63,865 nt of DNA, from assembly GCA_017472015.1 (NCBI GenBank), contig JAFURC010000040.1:1-63865 (forward strand), read 5' to 3'. A program made the position numbers and the translations under genes. Positions 46,380 through 54,486 of the stretch are shown here, piece after piece (position 1 is the first letter of the stretch; each line of letters starts with the position of its first letter). The notes under the pieces were generated by a model. The model made no database searches and was not told the DNA's origin. It saw only the letters and a program-made list of their open reading frames with translations. This DNA comes from Bacilli bacterium. GTDB lineage: Bacteria > Bacillota_I > Bacilli_A > RF39 > UBA660.

Positions 46380-46988
46380 ATGGGAAGATTTTTAACTTGT
46401 GGTGTAGTTACCAAAATAGAATTAATTGAAAAAAATGATGTAGAGTATAAAATTTTAGAAAATAAAGATAAAGTAATAGAGCAATTAAATAAGTATATAG
46501 ATACATCTAATTATGATGTTGTTGAATATCCTAATGCTTTAGGATTTGAGTTAAAATTAGATGTTTTTAATCAAAATATTAATAGTTTATTTGATGAACT
46601 TGATACGTTAGTTGATTGTAAAAAATTTTGGCTTTATAATCATAAAGAAGAAACAATATCGTTAGAATTAAATAGATATGATGATGATTATGATTACGAA
46701 TCAGATTGGCAAAAAGAACATAATTATGGAAAATTTTATGTAAAAACTGAAAAACATGAGTACGGAGATGATCAAACTTATCCGCCAGGAAATTATTGGA
46801 TTTTATATGATGAATATGAATTACGCAAGAATTTAAAAGTTTATATACATGTTTTACCTTTGTGGTATGACTTTTATAAAGTAAGTATTGAATCAGAATT
46901 TTATTTATTGCATATTTTAAATACTTTAAAAACTAAATATTTTCAAACAATTCTATCAAAAAGTTTGATTATTTATATATCAGGATAA
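46380..46988 (+). CDS. Unidentified protein beside the ORF6N gene
   Basis: 202 residues beginning MGRFLTCGVVTKIELIEKND. Acidic centre with a Tyr/Asp-rich run (NRYDDDYDYESDW), no signal or membrane segment. Start ATG follows GGAGG, 13 bp after the ORF6N gene, so they probably share a transcript. No family recognised; it could be a partner of the ORF6N protein or an unrelated accessory gene. Confidence 0.7.
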   Translation: MGRFLTCGVVTKIELIEKNDVEYKILENKDKVIEQLNKYIDTSNYDVVEYPNALGFELKLDVFNQNINSLFDELDTLVDCKKFWLYNHKEETISLELNRYDDDYDYESDWQKEHNYGKFYVKTEKHEYGDDQTYPPGNYWILYDEYELRKNLKVYIHVLPLWYDFYKVSIESEFYLLHILNTLKTKYFQTILSKSLIIYISG

Positions 46989-47025
46989 ATTGTATTTATT
47001 AATTTTTATTATAGATTTATTTAGG

Positions 47026-47070
47026 AAATATTAGATTTTATTAGTTATAGATTTTATCTAATATTTTTTT
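47026..47070 (+). terminator. Terminator of the accessory pair
   Basis: Perfect 11-bp stem AAATATTAGAT / ATCTAATATTT with a 19-nt loop, followed by T run to 47070. Confidence 0.7.
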
Positions 47071-47132
47071 CTATTTACGAATTATAAAATTTAACTTTTA
47101 ATTAATTTTAAATAATGAATATATTAAACTGT

Positions 47133-47216
47133 AATTTACTTTTAGAAATAAAGAGATATTGATTTTAAAAGTAAATTTCACTTTATGTAAAAAAAACGCA
47201 ATTTACTTTTAGAAAT
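47133..47216. repeat. Direct-inverted-direct repeat set in a 404-bp gap
   Basis: A 17-mer beginning AATTTACTTTT occurs at 47133-47149 and 47200-47216; an inverted 11-bp core (AAAAGTAAATT) lies midway at 47167-47177. A weaker copy (AATTTACTATTTAAATT) is near 47278. Apart from this and the terminator, the gap 46989-47392 is AT-rich with no supported gene. Confidence 0.65.
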
Positions 47217-47392
47217 GATGTAGTTATTTTTTTGTAAATTAATTCTAATACTAAATTTCAGTATAATAGCAAACTATAATTTACTATTTAAATTAACTCT
47301 CTCTAGTAATTTATATCAATTTTTTCTTTTAATTTAAAAAAAATATGATATACTTTAATTAAGATAGATAACTATATAATCGAGGTGATTTG

Positions 47393-48022
47393 ATGACCCT
47401 TTATGATTTACTTGAAGAACTTTATTATGATAAAGAAAGTTTAACAACGGTTTTAATTCAATTAGATTCATGGCTTGAAAGATTACATAATTATGGTTTT
47501 TGTATATATGATTTTAATCCTAAGAAAATTATTTTAGAAAATGGAAGATTAACTTTTAATTCTTTTAGAAATGTAATAAATGATTTAGGAATAAATGAAA
47601 ATGCTAAAAGAATTAATATTTTTCAAGATTGTAAAATAGGACTTATGGCTTATAATAAGATGCCAGTTGATGGTAATATGAATCAAGAACATTTTAATTT
47701 TTTACAAACTAATTTAGAAAAATTTAATCAAAATGGGCAAATACCTGATGAAATATATGAATATTATGAAGAAGTATTTAGAAGACTTAATTTAACTTAT
47801 ATAAATGATTATTTAGTGAAAAAACAACAAGAACTTAATGGTAATCAAAATACAAATAGTTTAAGAAAAACTAAAACAACTGAAATAGGAAAAGCATTTA
47901 ATCCAGAAAGAGAAAAAATGTTTACTAATGAGGCTGCTTATGTTAATGTTTTATTACTTCCAACATTTATAACACTTGTTTATTTAATTAGTTTATTTAT
48001 CTTTACATTTGTTTTAAAATAG
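47393..48022 (+). CDS. Unidentified protein with a kinase-like segment and C-terminal membrane anchor
   Basis: 209 residues from the ATG at 47393 (follows GAGGTGATTT). Residues about 27-58 (WLERLHNYGFCIYDFNPKKI, ILENGRLTF) resemble the catalytic-loop area of kinase-fold proteins (LHxxG...DFNPxNI). There is no N-lobe, so the protein would be a fragment or a distant relative. Residues about 185-208 form one membrane segment at the C-terminus. Kinase relation is only a suggestion. Confidence 0.6.
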   Translation: MTLYDLLEELYYDKESLTTVLIQLDSWLERLHNYGFCIYDFNPKKIILENGRLTFNSFRNVINDLGINENAKRINIFQDCKIGLMAYNKMPVDGNMNQEHFNFLQTNLEKFNQNGQIPDEIYEYYEEVFRRLNLTYINDYLVKKQQELNGNQNTNSLRKTKTTEIGKAFNPEREKMFTNEAAYVNVLLLPTFITLVYLISLFIFTFVLK

Positions 48023-48087
48023 AAAAAACACTTGATTTTGTGCGTAAAATATGTTATTTTATAAGCATGAACACGGAAGTGTTTTTT
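48023..48087 (+). promoter_or_regulatory. secE promoter placed inside a terminator-like inverted repeat
   Basis: AAAAAACACTT (48023-48033) and AAGTGTTTTTT (48077-48087) are perfect 11-bp complements around a 43-nt loop. The loop holds TTGATT (48032-48037, overlapping the arm), 17 bp, and an extended -10 TGTTATTTT (hexamer 48055-48060). Read-through RNA from the upstream gene could fold into a terminator, while RNA started at this promoter lacks the 5' arm. Confidence 0.5.
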
Positions 48088-48113
48088 ATTTACTTTAAAA
48101 AAGGGAGAAATAT

Positions 48114-48347
48114 ATGAAGAAGAAAGAAAGTAAAAAAGAAGTTAAAAAGGATTTAAAAAAAGAAAAAAAAGTTGAAAAGAAAGAAAGTCTTTTTAAACAA
48201 ATCAAAAAAGAAATGAGTAAAGTTCATTTTCCAAATAAGAAAGATATGGTTAAATATAGTTTAGCAACTATTTCATTTGTATTATTTTTTGGAATATACT
48301 TTTATGTAATTGAACTTGTTATGGCTCTTGTTAAGAGTTTAGTATAA
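48114..48347 (+). CDS. secE: Preprotein translocase subunit SecE
   Basis: 77 residues. Lys/Glu-rich N-terminus, then the SecE signature FKQIKKEMSKVHFPNKKDMVKY and a single membrane helix (about 46-72). Stabilises SecY in the SecYEG channel. Start ATG follows AAGGGAG; nusG starts 15 bp later. No rpmG gene is seen before it. Confidence 0.93.
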   Translation: MKKKESKKEVKKDLKKEKKVEKKESLFKQIKKEMSKVHFPNKKDMVKYSLATISFVLFFGIYFYVIELVMALVKSLV

Positions 48348-48362
48348 AGTGAGGGGTTAAAA

Positions 48363-48899
48363 ATGGAAGAAAAACAATGGTATGTCGTTAATACTTATTC
48401 AGGACATGAAAATAAAGTAAAAGAAAAATTAGAAATGCGTGCAACTTCTATGGATATGCAAGATTATATTTATCGTGTAATCGTTCCAGAAGAAAAAGTT
48501 ATTGAAGAAAAAAATGGTGTTCAAAAAGAAAAAATAAAAAAAATATTTCCAGGTTATATATTAGTTGAAATGGTTATGAGTGATGAGGCTTGGTTTATTG
48601 TTCGAAACACACCAGGAGTAACAGGATTTATTGGATCAAGTGGAAAGGGTGCAAAACCAACACCTTTACAACCTTATGAAGTTGATAATATCTTAAATAG
48701 TATGGGAATGCAACGAATTGATATTAAAAATGATTTAGAAGTTGGAGATCAAATTAAGATTGTTGATGGTCCATTCTCTGGAATGTTTGGTAAAATTGAA
48801 TCAATTGATGAAGAACAAAAACTTGTTAATGCTTTAGTTGACTTGTTTGGTCAAGAAACAACAATTGAATGTGAATTAAGTCAAATTAAGAAGGCGTAA
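48363..48899 (+). CDS. nusG: Transcription termination/antitermination protein NusG
   Basis: 178 residues. NGN domain starts KQWYVVNTYSGHENKVKEKL; FPGYILVEM and WFIVRNTPGVTGFIG are diagnostic; the KOW domain is near 125-152 (GDQIKIVDGPFSGMFGKIESI in two parts). Binds RNA polymerase and modulates pausing. Start ATG follows GAGGGG. Confidence 0.97.
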   Translation: MEEKQWYVVNTYSGHENKVKEKLEMRATSMDMQDYIYRVIVPEEKVIEEKNGVQKEKIKKIFPGYILVEMVMSDEAWFIVRNTPGVTGFIGSSGKGAKPTPLQPYEVDNILNSMGMQRIDIKNDLEVGDQIKIVDGPFSGMFGKIESIDEEQKLVNALVDLFGQETTIECELSQIKKA

Positions 48900-48900
48900 C

Positions 48901-49581
48901 ATGAGTCGGGTTTTGGTTGATATAAATGATCTTGATAAACTAAGAAGATTAGAATTTTTGCAAAGAGGTAAAGAAGGTAGTTGTTATTTTTTAAATAAAG
49001 ATGAAATTATCAAACTTTATCATATTATGGATACTAGAAGAAAAATATATTTTGATAATTTAGAATCTGATGTTATTTCTTTTCCGAAGGATATATATAT
49101 TTATAAGGGAACAAATTTAATAAGTGGCTATACAATGAATTATTTAAGAGGAGAACCTTTTGTATCTGGTTTTTCTAAAAAACTTTTACTAAGGGATTTG
49201 AAAAAAGCAATCTTAGATACGAAAGATGAAATAACAAAATATCCTGATATTTATATGGAAGATATGTGTTTAGTTAATTTGTTATTTGATTATAGATTAA
49301 AAATGATAAAATTAATTGATACAAGTATGTGGTACAAGAAAGAAGATTCTTTAGAAGATAATATTAAGAAAATTAATATGATTATGATGACTAGTCTATG
49401 TAGAAGTATTGATTGGATTACCTATCCTTTAATGAAAGATAAAGATTTACATGATATTTATTGTATGCATATCTATGGGAATGAGAGTTTACCAATTGAA
49501 TTTTTGGAGTTAATTGAATTAAAAATATCTGAAATAAATGGTCAAGATGTCAAAACCATTGGCGATTTAGTAAGAAAGTGA
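48901..49581 (+). CDS. Protein-kinase-fold-like protein between nusG and rplK
   Basis: 226 residues. The order of features resembles a small, divergent kinase fold: QRGKEGSCYFLNKDEIIKLY at 21-40 (glycine loop and Lys38), GYTMNYLRGEPF (hinge-like), YMEDMCLVNLLFD (catalytic-loop-like, Asp and Asn) and IKLIDTSMWY (DFG-like Asp). No HRD or DFG is exact, so activity is uncertain. It starts 1 bp after the nusG stop, inside a translation/ribosome operon where such a gene is unusual. Confidence 0.65.
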   Translation: MSRVLVDINDLDKLRRLEFLQRGKEGSCYFLNKDEIIKLYHIMDTRRKIYFDNLESDVISFPKDIYIYKGTNLISGYTMNYLRGEPFVSGFSKKLLLRDLKKAILDTKDEITKYPDIYMEDMCLVNLLFDYRLKMIKLIDTSMWYKKEDSLEDNIKKINMIMMTSLCRSIDWITYPLMKDKDLHDIYCMHIYGNESLPIEFLELIELKISEINGQDVKTIGDLVRK

Positions 49582-49591
49582 ATAAAAAATA

Positions 49592-49620
49592 TTGATTTTA
49601 AGATAAAAAAGTGTTATTAT
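49592..49620 (+). promoter_or_regulatory. rplK-rplA promoter
   Basis: TTGATT (49592-49597), 17 bp, TATTAT (49615-49620); the leader hairpin region starts about 30 bp downstream. Confidence 0.6.
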
Positions 49621-49650
49621 TATACCGCTATATTTTATTAATATAGATTT

Positions 49651-49714
49651 AGTGGGAGGCAAATGTCCTAACTTATAATAGATAATGCGGACAAAGTTAG
49701 CTATTTGGACCACT
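49651..49714 (+). promoter_or_regulatory. rplK leader, putative L1-type autoregulatory element
   Basis: Outer stem AGTGG (49651-49655) / CCACT (49710-49714) and inner stem CTAACTT (49668-49674) / AAGTTAG (49694-49700). The 5' side reads GTGGGAGGCAAATGTCC, which matches the pattern in front of rplA. L1 is known to bind an mRNA mimic of its 23S site in this operon. Confidence 0.6.
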
Positions 49715-49752
49715 CACGAAAATAGTCAAAAAAATGAAAGGATGTGTTTTTC

Positions 49753-50175
49753 GTGGCAAAAGAAGTTGTTAAAAAAATTAAATTAGCAATTCAAGCTGGT
49801 AAAGCTACACCTGCTCCACCAGTTGGAACAGTTTTAGGACCAGCAGGAATTAATTTGCAAGAATTTTGTACTAAGTACAATGATGCAACAAGAGATAAGA
49901 TGGGAGATGTAGCACCAGTTGAAATTACTATTTATGATGATAGAAGTTTCGATTTTGTTATTAAAACTCCACCTACAGCATTCTTAATTAAGAAATTTGC
50001 TAAGGTACAAAAAGGTTCTGTTAAAGGTAAAAATGAAATTGTTGGAAGTTTAACAGAAGAACAAGTTAAAGAAATTGCTACTATTAAATTACCAGATTTA
50101 AATGCATATGACCTTGAAGCAGCAGTTAAGATTGTTAAAGGTACAGCACTTAACATGGGAATTGAAGTAAAATAA
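49753..50175 (+). CDS. rplK: 50S ribosomal protein uL11
   Basis: 140 residues from the GTG at 49753 (AAGGATG upstream), which restores the usual [21 protein letters not shown] start; a GTG 9 bp upstream is also in frame. Conserved [18 protein letters not shown] and [11 protein letters not shown]. Part of the GTPase-associated stalk base. Confidence 0.96.
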   Translation: MAKEVVKKIKLAIQAGKATPAPPVGTVLGPAGINLQEFCTKYNDATRDKMGDVAPVEITIYDDRSFDFVIKTPPTAFLIKKFAKVQKGSVKGKNEIVGSLTEEQVKEIATIKLPDLNAYDLEAAVKIVKGTALNMGIEVK

Positions 50176-50208
50176 AAATAATAAAATAATCATATAGGTT
50201 AAGCCTAT

Positions 50209-50236
50209 GTGGAAGGATTGTGTCCGCTTGAACCAC
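50209..50236 (+). promoter_or_regulatory. rplA leader, second copy of the L1-type motif
   Basis: GTGGAAGGATTGTGTCC followed by CCAC at 50233-50236 aligns with the rplK leader as GTGG-R-AGG-NNNN-TGTCC. A small hairpin ATAGG/CCTAT precedes it. It lies 13 bp before the rplA start. Confidence 0.55.
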
Positions 50237-50248
50237 AAGGAGGTAAAA

Positions 50249-50947
50249 ATGAAAAAAAGAGGAAAAAGATATAATGAAGCTTTAGAAAAATTTGAAAAAA
50301 GCAAATTATATTCAAAAGAAGAAGCAGTTAAGTTGGTTAAAGAAACTTCAAATGCTAAATTTGATGCTACTATTGAAGTTGCAATGTATTTAAACCTTGA
50401 TACTAAAAAAGCTGATCAACAATTAAGAGGAGCAGTTGTATTACCTAATGGAACAGGAAAAACTAAAAAAGTATTAGTTATTGCTAAAGGAGATGCCGGG
50501 AAAGCCGCTCGTGAAGCAGGAGCTGACTATGTAGGTGATATCGATATGGTAGAAAAAATCGAAAAAGAAAATTGGTTTGATTTTAATACTTTAATCGCTA
50601 CTCCAGATGCTATGCCACTTCTTGGTAAACTTGGTCGTGTTTTAGGACCTAAAGGTTTAATGCCAAACCCTAAAACTGGAACAGTTACAACAGATGTTGC
50701 AAAAGCAATTAATGATGTAAAATCAGGACGTGTTGAATACCGTACAGATAGTTTTGGAAATATTCATGGTATCATTGGTAAAGCAAGTTTTGATGAAGAA
50801 AAATTACTTGAAAACTTAAATACATTTGTAAGTACAATTTTAAAATTAAAACCAGCAACTGTTAAAGGTGATTATGTTAAAAATATTAGCGTTTCATCTA
50901 CAATGGGTCCTGGAATTAAAATTAATGTTAATTCATTTGACAAATAA
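50249..50947 (+). CDS. rplA: 50S ribosomal protein uL1
   Basis: 232 residues from the ATG at 50249 (follows AAGGAGG). [38 protein letters not shown] and GPGIKINV are family blocks. Forms the L1 stalk at the tRNA exit side and probably represses its own operon. Its last codons contain the -35 box of the rplJ promoter. Confidence 0.97.
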   Translation: MKKRGKRYNEALEKFEKSKLYSKEEAVKLVKETSNAKFDATIEVAMYLNLDTKKADQQLRGAVVLPNGTGKTKKVLVIAKGDAGKAAREAGADYVGDIDMVEKIEKENWFDFNTLIATPDAMPLLGKLGRVLGPKGLMPNPKTGTVTTDVAKAINDVKSGRVEYRTDSFGNIHGIIGKASFDEEKLLENLNTFVSTILKLKPATVKGDYVKNISVSSTMGPGIKINVNSFDK

Positions 50948-50964
50948 AAAAATAATGATATAAT
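50937..50964 (+). promoter_or_regulatory. rplJ-rplL promoter inside the end of rplA
   Basis: TTGACA (50937-50942) overlaps the final rplA codons; TATAAT (50959-50964) follows after 16 bp with TGA before it (extended -10). Confidence 0.7.
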
Positions 50965-50979
50965 AGTATAAGTTTATTG

Positions 50980-51092
50980 ATGTGGTGCCAAAGACAGTAG
51001 GTAATTTGTAAATCCTACCGAGGACTCGAAATAATAATTTTAATAGTTATTAAAAGTCCTTAGTAGTTTAAGGACTTTTTACTTATTTGGCA
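50980..51092 (+). promoter_or_regulatory. Ribosomal protein L10 leader with attenuator
   Basis: The core GCCAAAGACAGTAGGT and CCTACCGAGGACTC is the L10-leader signature bound by L10(L12)4. AGTCCT (51055-51060) can pair either with AGGACT upstream (51021-51026) or with AGGACT downstream (51071-51076); the second choice forms a terminator with a T run at 51076-51080. TGCCAAA (50986) and TTTGGCA (51086) can close the whole element. Confidence 0.92.
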
Positions 51093-51123
51093 TAAGAATA
51101 AATTAACAATTAAAGGAGGGAAT

Positions 51124-51621
51124 ATGGCAAATCCTAAGATATTAGAACAAAAACAATTAGTAATTGACGAAATTAAGTCAAAAATCGAAAATTCTAATGG
51201 TGTTGTTTTATTTGATTATCGTGGGTTAACTGATGCTGAAATTAAAGAATTAAAGTTAGCTTTAAGAGAAGTAGATAGTGAATATAAAGTTTATAAAAAT
51301 ACTTTAATGCAAAGAGCTTTAAATGATTTAAATATTGATATCAGTGAACATTTAAATGGACCTAGTGCTTTAGCATATAGTGTTGATCAAATAGCACCAA
51401 TTAAAGTACTTGCAAATTTCATGAAAAAACATAAAGCAGTTACTTTAAAGGTTGGATTAGTAGATAATGAAGTTACAACAAGTGATAAATTACAAGAACT
51501 TGCAACAATTCCATCAAGAGAAGGATTACTTACAATGCTTGCTGGTGGTATGATTGCAATACCAAAAGATTTAGCAATTTGTTTAGATTTACATGCTAAA
51601 AATTTAGAAGAAAATAATTAA
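51124..51621 (+). CDS. rplJ: 50S ribosomal protein uL10
   Basis: 165 residues; NGVVLFDYRGLTDAEIKELK, YKVYKNTLMQRAL and PSREGLLTMLAGG are family blocks. Anchors bL12 dimers on the ribosomal stalk. Start ATG follows AAAGGAGG. Expression is set by the L10 leader. Confidence 0.96.
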   Translation: MANPKILEQKQLVIDEIKSKIENSNGVVLFDYRGLTDAEIKELKLALREVDSEYKVYKNTLMQRALNDLNIDISEHLNGPSALAYSVDQIAPIKVLANFMKKHKAVTLKVGLVDNEVTTSDKLQELATIPSREGLLTMLAGGMIAIPKDLAICLDLHAKNLEENN

Positions 51622-51641
51622 AAATAAGGGAGGAAAATAAA

Positions 51642-52010
51642 ATGGCAAAATTAACAAGAGATGAATTTATTAGTGCATTAAAAGAAATGAATTTACTAGA
51701 AATTAAAGAATTAGTAGATGCAATGAAAGAAGAATTTGGAGTAGATCCAAGTAGCGTTGCTGTTGCAGCACCAGTTGCAGCAGAAGCTGTAGAAGAAGGA
51801 CCAAAAGCAGTTACAGTTACATTAGTAAATGCAGGAGCTGCTAAAGTTAACGTTATCAAAGTTATTAAAGAAATCACAGGATTAGGATTAAAAGAATCTA
51901 AAGATATCGCTGATAACGGTGGAGCTGTTAAAGAAAATATTTCAGTTGATGAAGCTAATGAAATTAAAGCTAAATTAGAAGAAGCTGGCGCTGAAGTAGA
52001 AGTTAAATAA
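51642..52010 (+). CDS. rplL: 50S ribosomal protein bL12 (L7/L12)
   Basis: 122 residues. N-terminal dimerisation helix region, Ala/Val-rich hinge (SSVAVAAPVAAEAVEEG), and the C-terminal factor-binding domain with VNVIKVIKEITGLGLKESKD. Start ATG follows GGGAGG. Confidence 0.97.
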   Translation: MAKLTRDEFISALKEMNLLEIKELVDAMKEEFGVDPSSVAVAAPVAAEAVEEGPKAVTVTLVNAGAAKVNVIKVIKEITGLGLKESKDIADNGGAVKENISVDEANEIKAKLEEAGAEVEVK

Positions 52011-52029
52011 TAAATTCATTAATGCTATA

Positions 52030-52060
52030 AAGAGGATATAAAAAGTATCTTCTTTTTTTT
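52030..52060 (+). terminator. Terminator of rplJ-rplL
   Basis: Perfect 9-bp stem AAGAGGATA / TATCTTCTT followed by T run to 52060. Confidence 0.85.
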
Positions 52061-52099
52061 ATCTTTTCATGATATTATTTATATATAAGGTAGGTACAT

Positions 52100-53005
52100 A
52101 TGAAATATTTAAAAAATAATTTATTAATCATTTTAATATTTACTTTTTTATTATCTTTTATAACTTATAAAACATTAGATTACAAACAAGAATATGAATT
52201 AAGTTTTAAAAGTGAACAATCATATTATTCCGAAAAGTGTAGTAATACAACAAATATAAGCGAAAGAGAAACGGAAATCTGTAAACAATGGCAACTAAGT
52301 TTAGAAGAGATGGAAAAACCAGATTTTTTTGAAACTTTATCAAATATTATAAGCAGTAAAATTTCTATACTAGATTCAATTTGTATTTTATTTTTAGTAA
52401 TTCCTTCTTTATTTTTGATAAATCAAATATTTAAAGATCAAGTTTTAATTAATATGTTAACAAGAGAATCGTATTCTAAGTTTTTAAGGAAACTATTTAC
52501 AAAAGTCTATCGTTATATTTGGTTATTCCCTACTCTTTTAATAATTTTTATTGGTTTATTGCTATCTTTTACAAAATTAAATTTAAGTATTGATGTATTT
52601 TCATCAAATGATAATCCAATTCTATTTTTAATTTGCTATGTTTTAAATTCTTTAATTGTTTCAGGAATTTATTTAAATATTGCTTTAATTAGCTTAAGAT
52701 ATAAGCATAATTATGTGGTTAGTTGTATTACTTCTTTTATAGTTTATTTAGCACTTGTTTTATTTTTTCAAATTGGAATTGATTATGTTTTAATTCAAAA
52801 TACTTTAGAAATAGATGGACTTGTGGGATTGTTTACAATGACTGGAATATTTGATGTTAATACATGGCGAGAGCTTTCGATTTTACCAATTTTATTAATT
52901 AATATAAGTTTATATATAATCTTATCACTTGGAGTATATTTAATTTATAAAAATAAAGAAAAATTAATAATCGATTGTGAAAAAAATAATAAGGAGGAAG
53001 TATGA
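52100..53005 (+). CDS. ABC-2-type transporter permease
   Basis: 301 residues with six probable membrane segments (about 8-24, 92-110, 140-165, 178-200, 208-233, 262-288). The soluble loop at 25-90 is Cys- and Glu-containing and would be outside. No sequence family recognised beyond the ABC-2 layout; an overlapping ATPase gene supports a transporter role. Substrate unknown; such small three-gene sets often export peptides or give resistance to them. Confidence 0.7.
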   Translation: MKYLKNNLLIILIFTFLLSFITYKTLDYKQEYELSFKSEQSYYSEKCSNTTNISERETEICKQWQLSLEEMEKPDFFETLSNIISSKISILDSICILFLVIPSLFLINQIFKDQVLINMLTRESYSKFLRKLFTKVYRYIWLFPTLLIIFIGLLLSFTKLNLSIDVFSSNDNPILFLICYVLNSLIVSGIYLNIALISLRYKHNYVVSCITSFIVYLALVLFFQIGIDYVLIQNTLEIDGLVGLFTMTGIFDVNTWRELSILPILLINISLYIILSLGVYLIYKNKEKLIIDCEKNNKEEV

Positions 53006-53640
53006 AAATAGATGTTAAAAATATAAATAAAAGTTTTAAAGGAAATCTTGTTTTAAATAACGTGAATATGCATTTTGAAACTGGTAATATTTATGGATTA
53101 AGTGGGAGAAACGGAAGTGGTAAAAGTGTTTTATTAAAAGTATTAACAGGTCTTTACAAAGCAGATTCTGGAACTATTTCTATAAATGATAAAGTTATAG
53201 ATTATAAAAAAGAATTTATAGAAAATTTAGGATCTTTAATTGAAGGACCAAAGTTTTTTAGTAATTTAACAGGATTTGAAAATTTAAAGTTTTTAGCAAA
53301 TATAAAAGGTAAAATAAAAGATGAAGATATTTTAAATACTTTAGAAACTGTTAATTTAATTTCTGAAAAAGATAAAAAATATAGTAAATACTCTCTTGGT
53401 ATGAAACAAAAACTAGGAATAGCTGCAGCGATTATGGAAAATCCAGATATTTTAATTCTGGATGAACCTTTTAATGGAATTGAAGATATTAGTGTTTTAA
53501 AAATAAAAAATTATTTAAAAGAAATTAAAGAAAACAAAATAATAATTTTATCAACTCATATTAAAGAAGATTTAGAAGAATTATCCGATCATATTTATTA
53601 TTTTGATGCAGGAATGGTAAGTGAGATTAAAAATGTTTAA
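53002..53640 (+). CDS. ABC transporter ATPase (exporter/bacitracin type)
   Basis: 212 residues. Walker A GRNGSGKSV near 35-43, signature YSLGMKQKLGIAAAI, Walker B ILILDEPFNGIED and switch His in STHIKED. The YSLGMKQ form of the signature is usual in the peptide-export/immunity class. Overlaps both permease genes by a few bases (4 bp upstream, 8 bp downstream). Confidence 0.92.
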   Translation: MKIDVKNINKSFKGNLVLNNVNMHFETGNIYGLSGRNGSGKSVLLKVLTGLYKADSGTISINDKVIDYKKEFIENLGSLIEGPKFFSNLTGFENLKFLANIKGKIKDEDILNTLETVNLISEKDKKYSKYSLGMKQKLGIAAAIMENPDILILDEPFNGIEDISVLKIKNYLKEIKENKIIILSTHIKEDLEELSDHIYYFDAGMVSEIKNV

Positions 53641-54370
53641 AGAATTTAAAAATTTAATTAACCTAATTAATGCTAAAACAATAATAGCAACTATTCTAAT
53701 TATTTTTATAGGAAGCATACCAGCAATTTTTATGGATTCTTTATTAAATGCTAATTTATTTAATCAATTAATAAATTGTTTTACTATTAATTTTCATCTA
53801 ATTTTTTTGATTTTATCCATTTCTATTAATATTATAAGTTTATCAAGTGAACTTAAAAAGAGTAATATTATTTTAAGACATGAAAATTATCAAGAATATT
53901 TAAAATTTTCTTTAAAGAAAAACTTAATGTATGTATTTTTAAGTTTAATAATTAGTTTTTTCTTTTGTATATTCACATCTTTAATATCAGTTGATTTTAA
54001 GATAGAAATAATTCCTTATTATTACTATAATATTTCTAATTTAACTTATTTTATTTTTACTTTAATTAAAACAGTTACATTTATAAATTTAATTTCCATT
54101 ATTATCTTTTATTTTAATCAAAAGTTTAAAAATAAAACTACTCTTTTATTAATAATATTAATTCTCTTAACTTTCTTTGTTCCTGTTAAATTAGATGGTA
54201 AAATAAATTCTATTTTTAAAATGCCCATTCTAATTGGTCATTGGTTTTATGCCCTTCCTTATTCTAGTTTTTCACTTGAAATATTGGTATTTGTTCTTCA
54301 AAGTTTAATATTATTATTAATTGGTTTGGTATTAAAATATTTAACAATTTATAATAAAAAAGATATTTAA
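53633..54370 (+). CDS. ABC transporter permease, second subunit
   Basis: 245 residues from the ATG at 53633; a GTG 12 bp upstream is an alternative. About six membrane segments, very Ile/Leu/Phe-rich. No family motif seen. The tight overlap with the ATPase gene assigns it to the same exporter. Confidence 0.7.
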   Translation: MFKEFKNLINLINAKTIIATILIIFIGSIPAIFMDSLLNANLFNQLINCFTINFHLIFLILSISINIISLSSELKKSNIILRHENYQEYLKFSLKKNLMYVFLSLIISFFFCIFTSLISVDFKIEIIPYYYYNISNLTYFIFTLIKTVTFINLISIIIFYFNQKFKNKTTLLLIILILLTFFVPVKLDGKINSIFKMPILIGHWFYALPYSSFSLEILVFVLQSLILLLIGLVLKYLTIYNKKDI

Positions 54371-54395
54371 AAGATATTTAAGAAAACTTATTAGG

Positions 54396-54434
54396 TTTAG
54401 TAAATTCAGCCTATTTACTAAATTCTTTTTTTTT
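54396..54434 (+). terminator. Terminator of the ABC exporter operon
   Basis: Perfect 10-bp stem TTTAGTAAAT / ATTTACTAAA with a 7-nt loop, then a T-rich tract to 54434. Confidence 0.85.
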
Positions 54435-54486
54435 GTTATACTTATTAAGTAAAATAAATAGATTTTAGTTGTAAAGGAGATTATTT

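Noticed and set aside
47133..47216. Possible CRISPR array
   Set aside because: Only two direct copies of 17 bp with one inverted core, no regular repeat-spacer series and no cas genes in the window.
48023..48113. rpmG (L33) gene before secE
   Set aside because: This is a usual place for it in Firmicutes, but no frame with the zinc-type Cys pairs of L33 is present in the gap.
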